From the NCBI RefSeq assembly GCF_004296575.1, contig NZ_SAYT01000001.1:372001-436000 (forward strand): a stretch of 64,000 bases of DNA, in the 5' to 3' direction. Positions 33,884 through 42,503 of the stretch are shown piece by piece (the stretch's first letter is position 1; each line of letters starts with the position of its first letter). Position numbers and translations under genes: made by a program. This stretch comes from Dyella amyloliquefaciens. Lineage in GTDB: Bacteria; Pseudomonadota; Gammaproteobacteria; Xanthomonadales; Rhodanobacteraceae. The notes below the pieces were generated by a model. That model saw only the letters and a program-made list of their open reading frames with translations, was not told the DNA's origin and did not search any database.

Positions 33884-35122
33884 TCAAGCCTTGGGTTCGG
33901 GATCGAGCACAACCGGCGGCAACTTGGGCAGCGTGCACTGGTACGGTTTGGTGTCGGTGCTGGGGTTCGCATAGCCGTGCGGGCCGTCGGCGTTGATCAC
34001 GCCCACGTCGCCGTTCTGGATGCAGATGCGGTCTCCTTCCGGCGGCAGGCCGTTGACCAGGGTCTTCTCATCCACGTAACCGTCCCACAGCACGTCCGGC
34101 AGTTTGCCGCTGATGCCGTACACCGCGGTCTTCAGCGCTTTCAGCTTCATGCCATCCGGCGAATCGCCGCCGCCTTTGAAGCGGTTGTCGTAGATGAAGA
34201 TGCCCTTCGGGTACGGGTTGTACTCCGCCGCCACACCTTTCTTGTTGTAGTAGTTGGTCGAGAAATAGCTGGAGATGATGACATTGGACGACTTGTTGTC
34301 GGCGATGTCGTTGTCGAAGATCTCCACCTTGTCGTTCGAGTTCACCACCACGCCCGAACCGGCCGGCACGCTGGCCACCGCCGCGCCCTTGGCGGCGAAG
34401 TTGTCGGTGTTGTTGGCGAAGGACTTGTTCTTGAACACGCGCGTGCTATGCCCTGCCTGCGAGAGGTTGGGCATGTTGAACACCAGGATACCGCCGCTGT
34501 TGTTGGTGGCGGTGTTCTCGTAGACGTCGGCGTTCACCGAGTTCTCGATCTCGATGCCGGCCACGTTGTACTCGGCGCGGTTGCGGCGAACGATGATGTT
34601 GTTGGACTGGCCGACGTAGATGCCGGCATCGGACGCGCCGATCACCACGGAATCCTCGATCAGCACGTTTTGCGTCTTCACCGGGTACAGGCCGTAGGCA
34701 CCGTTGGTGGTCTTGGGACCGCCGGTCCATTCCACGCGCACGCCGCGGATGGTGATGTTCTTGCCCTGGTTGATCTTGAGCGCATCGCCCTTGGTGTCCT
34801 CAAGGGCGAGGTTCTCGATGGTGAAATCGTTGGCGTTGACCAGCAGGCCCTCGGGGCCGACAACCTGGCCCTTGAACGACAGCACGGTCTTGTCCATGCC
34901 AGCGCCCTTGATGGTGACGCCGTCGGTGCGCAGGCTCAGGCCGCGCTGCAGGTGGTAATGGCCGGCCGGGATTTCAATGACGCTGCCTGGCTTGGCATCC
35001 AGGAACTGCTGCTGGAGCTTGGCTTCGAACGAGGCGTCGGTGCCGCTCTGTGCCGTGGGTGTCTCGTGGTTGCAAGCGGCCAGCGCGAGCGGCAAAGCAA
35101 GAAACAGTAGGGTCCTGCGCAT
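33884..35122 (-). CDS. Parallel beta-helix repeat lipoprotein
   Basis: A 412-residue lipoprotein (lipobox LAAC, C16) made of right-handed beta-helix turns of about 22-25 residues: VTIKGAGMDKTVLSFKG, FTIENLALEDTKGDALKI, ITIRGVRVEW, VLIEDSVVIGASDAGIYVGQSNNIIVRRN and NADVYENTATNNSGGILVFN. The asparagine ladder and the IYVGQS segment are typical. The family is usually encoded next to the diheme cytochrome that follows it 13 bp downstream here. It is likely an envelope enzyme or binding scaffold; no pectinolytic catalytic set is evident. It is the first gene of the minus-strand cluster. Confidence 0.85.
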   Translation of the reverse strand: MRRTLLFLALPLALAACNHETPTAQSGTDASFEAKLQQQFLDAKPGSVIEIPAGHYHLQRGLSLRTDGVTIKGAGMDKTVLSFKGQVVGPEGLLVNANDFTIENLALEDTKGDALKINQGKNITIRGVRVEWTGGPKTTNGAYGLYPVKTQNVLIEDSVVIGASDAGIYVGQSNNIIVRRNRAEYNVAGIEIENSVNADVYENTATNNSGGILVFNMPNLSQAGHSTRVFKNKSFANNTDNFAAKGAAVASVPAGSGVVVNSNDKVEIFDNDIADNKSSNVIISSYFSTNYYNKKGVAAEYNPYPKGIFIYDNRFKGGGDSPDGMKLKALKTAVYGISGKLPDVLWDGYVDEKTLVNGLPPEGDRICIQNGDVGVINADGPHGYANPSTDTKPYQCTLPKLPPVVLDPEPKA

Positions 35123-35332
35123 GGTCGCTTATCTCCCCAGTAGCGGTTATCTGCGTGACGCTCCACTCTCACGAAATGGCGGGGCGCTGGGGAGGGCTGG
35201 AGTGGCGACGAAGGGGGGTAAATCGGCCAGTGTGACGATCGTTTGAATTTCACCCGGTGGCGATGACCGGGGATGGTGGGCTGATCCGTGGGTGGCGTCC
35301 CGGCCGCCATTGAGACAGCCGGGACGATCGGA

Positions 35333-37441
35333 TCACCAGCGGTAGCGTGCCGACACGGTGATCTCGCGCGGGTAGCCGTAGTAGCACCAGATCGCGCTGT
35401 TGCAGGCACTGACGTACTCGCGATCGAACAGGTTGGCGGCGGTGACCTGGAAGCGCCAGCGCTCGATGTCGTAGTGCGCGTTGGCGTCGAACAGCGTATA
35501 GCCGCCGGTGCGGAACTGGTTGTTCGCGTCACCGTAGTGCTCGCCGATGAAGCGCACGCCGCCGCCGAAGCCCAGGCCGGCCAGCGTGCCTTCGTGCACG
35601 GTGTAGTCAGCAGAGACCGAGGCCTGCTGCTTGGGTACCAGCGCCACCTGCTTGCCAAGCGTCGCATCGTTGGCGTGGGTGACCTTGGCGTCCGTGTAGG
35701 CGTACGCAGCGGTCATGCTCAGGTGGTCGGTGACCGCCACGTTCGCTTCCAGCTCCGCGCCGCGCGTGCGCGTCTGGCCCTGCTGCAGCGAGAAGAACAG
35801 GTGGTCGGGGTCGACCGTGAGCGCGTTCTTCTGCGTGAGCTGGTAGACCGCCGCGGTGATCAGCGAACGGCCATCCGGCGTCTGGTACTTCAGGCCGCCT
35901 TCGTACTGGTCGCCGGTGATTGGCTTGTACGCGCTGCCGTCGAACGTCGTGCCCACGGTGGTCTTGAACGAGTGGGAGTAGGCGACGTAAGGCACCAGGC
36001 CGATGTCGGTGGTGTAGTTGACGCCCAGTCGGCCGGAGAACGCGTTGTCGTCCTGCTTGCGGCGCGTGTCGGCGATCAGGTCCTTCACGTCGTTGCTCAC
36101 CCAGTCCTGGCGACCGCTGGCGACGATGCCCCAATGACCGATGCTGACCTGGTCCTGCACATACGCGCCCAGCTGCTCGAGCAGGCTGTTGGTGTGATAC
36201 GTGTACGGCGCCGGCGGAATCGGCTGGCCGTAGACCGGATCGAAGATGTCGATCGGCGCGGCGCTGCCGAAGCCCGACTTGTAGTCGTTGTGGCTGTGCA
36301 GGTAATCCACGCCCATCAGCACCGTATGCTGCACGCTGCCCTGGTCCAGCTTCGCTTCCACCTGGTTGTCCACGGCAAACACGTTCGCGTGGTCGACCAG
36401 CGGATAGTTGTAGCGGTTGAGCGTGCGCAGGTCGTCCTGCAGGCCGAGGCTGCCGATCGAGCGGTGATCCACCTTGGTGTTCTGCAGGCGCAGGTCCTGG
36501 CGGAACGACCACACGTCGTTGAAGCGGTGGTTGAAGGCGTAGCCGATCGATTCGTCGGTCTTCCAGTAATGGTCGTAGCCCGGCTCGCCCGGATTCACGT
36601 CGCGCGGGATCTGTCCGTTCGGGTTCGGATACAGGGTGCCCTGCGAGGGCAGGAAGCCGCCCACGCCATCGGACAACGTGCGCTGGTAGCGCGGCAGCAG
36701 GGTGAACGAGGTGTTGTCGTCCGGCTGCCAGGTCAGGCTGGGTGCGAAGTAATAGCGATCGTCTTTCGAATGCTTGATGTTGGAGTCGCCCTGGCGGGCG
36801 AGCGCCACCACGCGCCACAGCCAGTGGCCGTCGTTGTCGAGCTGGCCGCCCGTGTCACCGCTCAGCTGCTTCTGGCCGAAGCTGCCCAAGGTCGCCTCAA
36901 CTTCGTGCGGCGCCTCCAGGCTGGGACGCTTGCTGGTCATGTCGATCATGCCGCCCGGCGGCTGCTGGCCGTACATCGCCGACGACGGTCCCTTGTTCAC
37001 TTCCACGCGCTCCAGGCCGTAAGGCTCGATGCGCGAATCGGCCGTCCAGTCGCCGCTGGGCAGGGCCAGACCGTCGAGGTACTTCGCGGGGTCGTAACCG
37101 CGCACCAGGATCCAGTCACTTCGGGGGTCCGCACCGTAGCTGCCACCCACCGCACCGGCGAGATAGCGCACCGCCTCGTCCAGGCCCTGCACGCCGTAAA
37201 GCTGCATGCGGTCCGGTGTGATGCTGCTCACCGACTGCGGGATCTCCACGGCCGGTGTTTCGGTCTTGGTGGTCGAAAAGATCACGTTGACCGCTTCGAG
37301 GTTGACGCTGTTCTTTTCGGTCGGGGTGTCGGTTTTCGGCGTCGTCGTGCCGGTGTCATTGGGCTCGGCGGCGAAGGCCGGACTGGCCAGGGCGAGCGAG
37401 ATGGCGACCAGAAGCGCGCTTCTGGAGAGAAGGGGAGTCAT
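35333..37441 (-). CDS. TonB-dependent siderophore receptor
   Basis: A 702-residue outer-membrane receptor with a signal peptide (ending AFAA near 24). The plug contains IPQSVSSITPDRMQ, WILVRGYDPAKYLDGLALPSG and VEVNKGPSSAMYGQQPPGGMIDMTSKRP, the wording of FhuA/FpvA-type ferric-siderophore receptors. A barrel ends EITVSARYRW. A Cys pair near the end (SACNSAIWCYYGYPREI) is common in hydroxamate receptors. A Fur-box-like site lies 73-91 bp upstream, so iron repression is expected. An AraC-family gene precedes it on the same strand and may activate it. Confidence 0.93.
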   Translation of the reverse strand: MTPLLSRSALLVAISLALASPAFAAEPNDTGTTTPKTDTPTEKNSVNLEAVNVIFSTTKTETPAVEIPQSVSSITPDRMQLYGVQGLDEAVRYLAGAVGGSYGADPRSDWILVRGYDPAKYLDGLALPSGDWTADSRIEPYGLERVEVNKGPSSAMYGQQPPGGMIDMTSKRPSLEAPHEVEATLGSFGQKQLSGDTGGQLDNDGHWLWRVVALARQGDSNIKHSKDDRYYFAPSLTWQPDDNTSFTLLPRYQRTLSDGVGGFLPSQGTLYPNPNGQIPRDVNPGEPGYDHYWKTDESIGYAFNHRFNDVWSFRQDLRLQNTKVDHRSIGSLGLQDDLRTLNRYNYPLVDHANVFAVDNQVEAKLDQGSVQHTVLMGVDYLHSHNDYKSGFGSAAPIDIFDPVYGQPIPPAPYTYHTNSLLEQLGAYVQDQVSIGHWGIVASGRQDWVSNDVKDLIADTRRKQDDNAFSGRLGVNYTTDIGLVPYVAYSHSFKTTVGTTFDGSAYKPITGDQYEGGLKYQTPDGRSLITAAVYQLTQKNALTVDPDHLFFSLQQGQTRTRGAELEANVAVTDHLSMTAAYAYTDAKVTHANDATLGKQVALVPKQQASVSADYTVHEGTLAGLGFGGGVRFIGEHYGDANNQFRTGGYTLFDANAHYDIERWRFQVTAANLFDREYVSACNSAIWCYYGYPREITVSARYRW

Positions 37442-37513
37442 GGGGTGTTTCCCTACGGCAGAACGGCAATGGTCCGTATCGCGTCTGCGGATCCGTCCAT
37501 CGAATAACGGAAT

Positions 37514-37532
37514 GATAATGATTCTTATTGGC
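37514..37532 (-). promoter_or_regulatory. Fur-box-like site upstream of the siderophore receptor
   Basis: The 19-mer starting GATAATGATTCTTATT matches the classical Fur consensus at 14 of 19 positions by my count. It sits between the AraC gene and the receptor start, in a locally AT-rich patch of an otherwise GC-rich region. This is the right place to repress receptor transcription when iron is plentiful. Confidence 0.7.
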
Positions 37533-37618
37533 TCTTCAAAGAGCCTGCGTCAATGTCGACCGGCGCACGCGTGCTACGCGCCAAGTCACGGCACGGGACG
37601 GAGAGATGGGTGAAGCGA

Positions 37619-38695
37619 TCAGGCCGCGTGCTGGCGGGCGTTGCGCGGCGCCATGCCGGTCCAGCGCTTGAAGGCGCGGCGGAATTCACGGGGATCGCTG
37701 AAGCCGATCTCCAGACCGATCTCGGCCACGCTCAGCGTGCCGCCGTGGAGCAGTTCCAGTGCACGCTCGGCGCGCACGCGGTCGTGGATCTCGCGGAAGA
37801 TGCGGCCACCTTCGGCGAGGCGGCGGCGCAGCGATCGTTCGCTCATGTTGAGCATGCGCGCCACGTCCGGCAGGCGCGGCTGCTGGCGCAGGTGGCTGCG
37901 CAGGAGGCGTTCCACCGAGGCGACGACTTCCTGCTGCACGCCGCTGGGTTCGTACTGCTGCATGCACAAGGCCAGCGACTGCTGTGCAGTCAGCGGGTTG
38001 TGCGTGGGCAGCGGCTGCGCCAGCCAGGGCACGTCGAGCACGATGCGGTTGTAGCGCGCGCCGAAGATCAGCTCGCAGCGGAAATAGTCCTCATAGGCGT
38101 CGGCGTGCGGCGGCCGTGCGTAGGTCACTTCGAGACGCGACGGACTGAACGCCTGGCCCAGCAGTTCGCGTGCGATCGCCAGCGCGCTGGCGAACAGTTC
38201 TTCGCACAGGAACGGCAGCAGCGGCGCGTCGTTGAAGCGCGGCCATGCGGCCAGCGCCACTTCGCGCGGGCTCAGTTCCTCGAAGCTCACGTCCAGCAGG
38301 CTGCCGCTGACACGGTGATGGGTGATGCCCACCTTCATGGCGTCGCCGAACGTGGCCGAGGTCATCATGGCCAGCCCGAGCAGCCCGAAGCTGCCCAGCG
38401 TCTCGCGGCGACCCACGGCCAGGCCCAGGCCGGTCTCGCCGGTGGCCAGCAGGGCACGCCGGATCACCGAGCGCGCCTGGCGGTAGGACACCCGCAGGGT
38501 CGGATCGCTGAGCTGTTCGCGCGTGAGGCCGGAGCCGACGAACCAGTCGTCGCAGCGAGCGCTGCGGGACAGTGCCAGCTGGGTGAGATGCACGAGGATG
38601 TTCGACGGCGTTTCGGCCGCCGTGTAGCGTGGGTCGGTGCCTGTCAGCGCCGTCCCAGACTCATCAGTTGGATGGCCCGCGGCTACGGACGTCAT
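37619..38695 (-). CDS. AraC-family regulator with arabinose-binding-like sensor domain
   Basis: A 358-residue regulator. The N-terminal 240 residues match the PF12625-type sensor seen in OruR/ArgR-like AraC proteins (SYRQARSVIRRALLATGETGLGLAVGRRETLGSFGLLGLAMM). The C-terminal 100 residues hold two helix-turn-helices (LPDVARMLNMSERSLRRRLAEGG and SVAEIGLEIGFSDPREFRRAFKRWTGMAP). It lies upstream of the siderophore receptor on the same strand and diverges from the acid phosphatase gene, so either may be a target. Confidence 0.9.
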   Translation of the reverse strand: MTSVAAGHPTDESGTALTGTDPRYTAAETPSNILVHLTQLALSRSARCDDWFVGSGLTREQLSDPTLRVSYRQARSVIRRALLATGETGLGLAVGRRETLGSFGLLGLAMMTSATFGDAMKVGITHHRVSGSLLDVSFEELSPREVALAAWPRFNDAPLLPFLCEELFASALAIARELLGQAFSPSRLEVTYARPPHADAYEDYFRCELIFGARYNRIVLDVPWLAQPLPTHNPLTAQQSLALCMQQYEPSGVQQEVVASVERLLRSHLRQQPRLPDVARMLNMSERSLRRRLAEGGRIFREIHDRVRAERALELLHGGTLSVAEIGLEIGFSDPREFRRAFKRWTGMAPRNARQHAA

Positions 38696-38818
38696 CGTGA
38701 CTACTCCCCTCCCACGCGTCAGAGAGACCTGACGCGGACTTGATCTATATCATGGCGACCGCGGAATCGCCTTATGCAATGCACCACAAGCGTCGCGCAT
38801 CCAGCGGGGAGAAAGCGC

Positions 38819-39637
38819 ATGAATAAGGTCATGGTCTCGGTCATTCGTGCGCCAGGGATGCTGGTTTGGCTGCTCGCCGCGGGCTGTGCGTCCGTCGGGA
38901 CGTCGCCCATGGCATCGGCGCCCAACGCAGCAGCGCCGGCCGCAGCGGCCGCCGCCGATCTGCAGACGGCCGTGCTGCTGCCCGCAGCGCCCAAGGCCGG
39001 CTCCCCGCGCTACGAGGCCGACCGCCAGGTGTTTCGGGCCACGCGGTCGCTGGAAGGATCGCCCCGCTGGACGCTCGCACAGCAGGACGTGGACTACGCC
39101 ACCTCCAAGCTGATGGCCGACTTCAGCTGTGCCATGGGGGTGCCATTGGATGCATCGCACCTGCCGAAGCTGGCCGCCCTGGTTGACCTGACCAGCCGCG
39201 CCGCGGAGGAATCCACGGCGCCGGCCAAGAAGGCCAACCAGCGCCAGCGCCCCTTCCTGATTGACCAGGGCGCCACCTGCCAGTCCACCGTGCAGCTGGC
39301 GCACAGTTTCGACTACCCCTCCGGCCACGCGACGCGTGGCTGGGCCGCCGGACTGGTGCTGGCGGAGCTCGCGCCGGACCGCGCGACCGACATTCTGTTG
39401 CGCGCCCGCGCCTATGCCGACAGCCGCGTGGTGTGCGGGGTGCACAACCTCAGCGCCATCGAAGCGGGTGCCATGAATGGTGCAGCCGCGGTCGCGGTGC
39501 TGCATGCCTCGCCATCGTTCCAGGCCAGTCTGGCGGAAGCGAAGCGCGAGCTGGATGCCTATCGACAGGCGAATGCCGCGGGCGCTGGTCCGCAATGCGC
39601 AGCGGAAAAGGCATTGATCCAGGCCACTCCCTACTGA
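38819..39637 (+). CDS. Class A acid phosphatase-like lipoprotein (PAP2 fold)
   Basis: A 272-residue exported lipoprotein (lipobox AAGC, followed by an alanine-rich linker). It has the three PAP2 motifs of PhoN/PhoC-type phosphatases. K-x6-RP is visible in KKANQRQRP, PSGH in DYPSGHATRGWAAG, and S-R-x5-H in SRVVCGVHNLSA with H209. The expected aspartate four residues after that histidine is replaced by A213, so activity may be reduced or the protein may bind rather than hydrolyse. The ATG at 38819 follows GGGGAGA at good spacing; the ATG at 38774 does not. The gene diverges from the AraC regulator. Confidence 0.83.
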   Translation: MNKVMVSVIRAPGMLVWLLAAGCASVGTSPMASAPNAAAPAAAAAADLQTAVLLPAAPKAGSPRYEADRQVFRATRSLEGSPRWTLAQQDVDYATSKLMADFSCAMGVPLDASHLPKLAALVDLTSRAAEESTAPAKKANQRQRPFLIDQGATCQSTVQLAHSFDYPSGHATRGWAAGLVLAELAPDRATDILLRARAYADSRVVCGVHNLSAIEAGAMNGAAAVAVLHASPSFQASLAEAKRELDAYRQANAAGAGPQCAAEKALIQATPY

Positions 39638-39824
39638 CAGGTATAGGTGGCATCGGACATCAGCTCGGCGGGACGGCTTGGACGTTCAGAACGTGTCGGC
39701 AAGCGGATGAGCGAAACCTAGGTGAGAGTCGCCGTCCATTATCGGAATTGTCTGATGTTGGCGGCGTTTCCGCGTCCCTAGGCTTTCCGCTGCACCGCTA
39801 CCGGTGCGTCGCCAGCCTGTTCGC

Positions 39825-40088
39825 ATGACCTCCCTGTCCACCCGTGCCCGTGAGGGAACCTGTCGCCGGCCGCCGGTTTCGCCGAGCCTTCGTGCGTGGT
39901 CGCGCTGGTTTGGCGTGGTCTTTGCCGTGGTCACGTTCGTCTCGATGCTCATGTCGGCCGAGTGGCGATGGTGGATGGTGCTCGCCGATCCGCTCGCCTG
40001 GATGATGTTGATCCTCGCCGCAGCAGCGGGCGTAACGGCCGGCTATGCGCTGGGCTGTCGCGTTCAGGCATGGCGTCCGGCGGCGTGA
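39825..40088 (+). CDS. Small two-helix membrane protein, hypothetical
   Basis: An 87-residue frame. A basic N-terminus (SLSTRAREGTCRRPP) is followed by two hydrophobic helices, WFGVVFAVVTFVSMLMS and MVLADPLAWMMLILAAAAGV, and a short tail. I do not recognise a family. No good ribosome site precedes the ATG, and a GTG at 39804 is an alternative. Support for its being real is the helix pattern and an otherwise empty 558-bp stretch. A perfect inverted decamer (CTAGGTGAGA at 39718-39727, its inverse at 40105-40114) flanks it. The region 39638-39824 holds nothing else that I can name. Confidence 0.45.
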   Translation: MTSLSTRAREGTCRRPPVSPSLRAWSRWFGVVFAVVTFVSMLMSAEWRWWMVLADPLAWMMLILAAAAGVTAGYALGCRVQAWRPAA

Positions 40089-40195
40089 CAGGAGTCTCGG
40101 GCAGTCTCACCTAGTCTCTGGGACATGCATCGTGGGATGCATTGGGCGTAGGCTAGCCGCGCTCATCCGGTGTGCACTGCCACGGGGAACGATGC

Positions 40196-41710
40196 ATGGA
40201 TCAGGACATTTCGTCCGCTTGCGACGTGCTGGTCATCGGTGCCGGCCTGTCCGGCATCGGCATGGCCTGCCATCTCGCGATGGAACACCCGCAACTGCGT
40301 GTGGCGCTGATCGAGCGCCGAGCCGCGATGGGCGGTACCTGGGACCTGTTCCGGTATCCGGGGGTGCGTTCCGATTCGGACATGTTCACTTTCGGCTACG
40401 CGTTCAGGCCTTGGCATGCGTTGGACGTCATGGCCGATGGCGCATCGATCCGGAACTACGTGGCCGAGACAGCCGAGCAGTACGGTGTGGACAAGAAGAT
40501 CCATTACGGACTGAAGGTCGTCGCCTCGTCGTGGTCCAGCCACGAACGCCGCTGGACCGTACGGGCGCTCGACGAATCACGCGGTGAAACGCGCGCCTTC
40601 ACTTGCCGCTTCCTCATCGTGTCTACCGGCTACTACAACTATGACCGGGGGCATCGTCCCCACTTCGCGGGTGAAGAGCAGTTCCGCGGCCTGAGCGTGC
40701 ATCCGCAGCAGTGGCCCGAGGACCTGGACTATCGCGGCAAGCGCGTGGTCATCATCGGCAGTGGTGCAACAGCGGTGACCCTGGTGCCGGCGATGGCGGC
40801 CGACGCGGCACACGTCACCATGCTGCAGCGCTCGCCCAGCTACATCCTGTCGCTGCCGCGCTTCGACAAGATCTCCGCCGTGCTCGAGCGGTTCCTGCCG
40901 AAATCGCTGGTGTTCCGTCTGGCACGACGCCGAAACATCTTCCTCACGCGCCTCATCTACAAGGCCGCGCGGCGCTGGCCGGACAAGGTGCGCGCGTTCC
41001 TCATCGATGGTGTACGCAAGCATCTTCCGGCGGATGCCGACATGCGGCACTTCACGCCCGACTACCAGCCATGGGACCAGCGCCTTTGCGTGGTGCCGGA
41101 TGCCGATCTGTTCGAGGCCATCAAGAGCGGCAAGGCCTCGGTGGTGACGGATGGCATCGCCAGCTTCACCGAAGAGGGCATTCGCCTGCAGTCGGGTGAA
41201 TCACTGCAGGCGGACATCATCATCACGGCGACCGGCCTGGAGATGCAGACACTGGGCGGCATGACGCTGCAGGTGGACGGCGAGCCGCGCGTGATGGGCG
41301 AGCTGGTGACCTACAAGGGCGTGCTGCTGCAGGACGCGCCGAACTTCGCCTGCATCTTCGGCTACACCAATGCGCCGTGGACGCTGAAGGCGGATATCGC
41401 CGCGCGCTATGTCTGTCGACTGCTCGACTACATGCGCGAGCACAAGGTGGACGTCGTTACGCCGCGCGCACCAGCGGGCGAGCGGCAGGACGAAACGATC
41501 ATGGGGGCGCTGACCTCGGGCTACGTGCAGCGCGGTGCCCCCGTGTTGCCACGCCAGGGGCGCGCGGTGCCCTGGCGCGTACTCAACAACTACGAGCGCG
41601 ACTGCGAGATGCTGCTGAAGCAGCCAGTGGCGGATGTTGCGCTGGAACTGGAGCGAGCGGCGCCAGTGTCAGCATCGATGGAGCCGCAGGCCGCCATCTC
41701 GCCGGGTTGA
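40196..41710 (+). CDS. Flavin-containing / Baeyer-Villiger-type monooxygenase
   Basis: A 504-residue FAD- and NADPH-dependent oxygenase. The FAD Rossmann motif is VLVIGAGLSGIGMACHL near 10-26, and the NADPH Rossmann motif is VVIIGSGATAVTLVPAM near 183. The fingerprint FRGLSVHPQQWP at 163-174 is an exact FxGxxxHxxxW Baeyer-Villiger signature. DLFRYPGVRSDSDMFTFGY is the usual substrate-side segment. It should oxidize ketones or heteroatoms of hydrophobic substrates. The ATG at 40196 has GGGGAAC upstream. It converges with the TlpA-like gene with a 1-bp gap. Confidence 0.92.
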   Translation: MDQDISSACDVLVIGAGLSGIGMACHLAMEHPQLRVALIERRAAMGGTWDLFRYPGVRSDSDMFTFGYAFRPWHALDVMADGASIRNYVAETAEQYGVDKKIHYGLKVVASSWSSHERRWTVRALDESRGETRAFTCRFLIVSTGYYNYDRGHRPHFAGEEQFRGLSVHPQQWPEDLDYRGKRVVIIGSGATAVTLVPAMAADAAHVTMLQRSPSYILSLPRFDKISAVLERFLPKSLVFRLARRRNIFLTRLIYKAARRWPDKVRAFLIDGVRKHLPADADMRHFTPDYQPWDQRLCVVPDADLFEAIKSGKASVVTDGIASFTEEGIRLQSGESLQADIIITATGLEMQTLGGMTLQVDGEPRVMGELVTYKGVLLQDAPNFACIFGYTNAPWTLKADIAARYVCRLLDYMREHKVDVVTPRAPAGERQDETIMGALTSGYVQRGAPVLPRQGRAVPWRVLNNYERDCEMLLKQPVADVALELERAAPVSASMEPQAAISPG

Positions 41711-41711
41711 A

Positions 41712-42452
41712 TCAACGCGCCGCGCTCGGCGTTTCCGTCGCAGGCTTAGTGCGTTTCCATTGTTCGATCCAGCCCGTGAGGTCGGCTAGCCGCTTGGCGG
41801 GATCGTCGCGCATCGCCATGCCGACCGCTGCGCCGGCGATACGGCCGTCTGGATCGATCAGCATCAGGGTGGGATAGACGCTCACGCCGAGCACGTCGAT
41901 GAGTCCTTGCCCGTCGTGGAGGATCGGCCAGTCGAAGTGCCTGTCGGTGGCGAAGCGCTTCGCATCCATGGCGTCTTCATAGGTGATCGCCACGAAGTTC
42001 ATGTCGCGGTGCTCGCGCGCGTAGGCCACCAGCATCGGTGCCTCGGCGATGCACGGCGCGCAGTCGGCGAAATAGAAACTCACCAGCGTGTAGCGACCAT
42101 GGAAGTCACCCAGGCGACGCACGCCGCCATTGAGTGCAGGCAGTTCGAAGGGAGGGAACACGTCGCCTTGTCCGAAGGCGAGGCGGATGCCGCGATGTCC
42201 CGGCGCCGGGCCCGTGATGCGCAGCATCGCCGCGCCGGCCTGCGTATCGCGCGTGCTGCTGTAATTTTTGCCGTCCTTCACCTGCCGCATGAACGACACG
42301 ACGTCGAGCGGGCGTCCTGCGGCATCGAGATAGCGCGTATTGGCCGTGACGCCGAGCTGGGTCGGGTCGGGCAGCGTGCCGTCCTGCGGCTGCGCGTGCA
42401 GCGCGAAAGTGCAGGCGAGGGAGATCAGTGCGAGGAGCCGGGTAATCCGCAT
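41712..42452 (-). CDS. TlpA-like thioredoxin-fold protein
   Basis: A 246-residue exported protein with a signal peptide (MRITRLLALISLACTFALHAQ). An N-terminal 85-residue segment is of unknown fold. A thioredoxin-like domain of the TlpA/ResA/AhpC-TSA group follows, with FPPFELPALNGGVRRLGDFHGRYTLVSFYFADCAPCIAEAP. The active site CAPC suggests periplasmic disulfide reduction. GVSVYPTLMLIDPDGRI is the cis-proline strand. GGAGG precedes the ATG at 42452. It follows putA on the same strand by 51 bp in transcription order and may share its message. Confidence 0.85.
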   Translation of the reverse strand: MRITRLLALISLACTFALHAQPQDGTLPDPTQLGVTANTRYLDAAGRPLDVVSFMRQVKDGKNYSSTRDTQAGAAMLRITGPAPGHRGIRLAFGQGDVFPPFELPALNGGVRRLGDFHGRYTLVSFYFADCAPCIAEAPMLVAYAREHRDMNFVAITYEDAMDAKRFATDRHFDWPILHDGQGLIDVLGVSVYPTLMLIDPDGRIAGAAVGMAMRDDPAKRLADLTGWIEQWKRTKPATETPSAAR

Positions 42453-42503
42453 GCATCCTCCAGACGAAACGGGCCGGTGCGTTGGCACCGGCCCGTGATG
42501 CGA

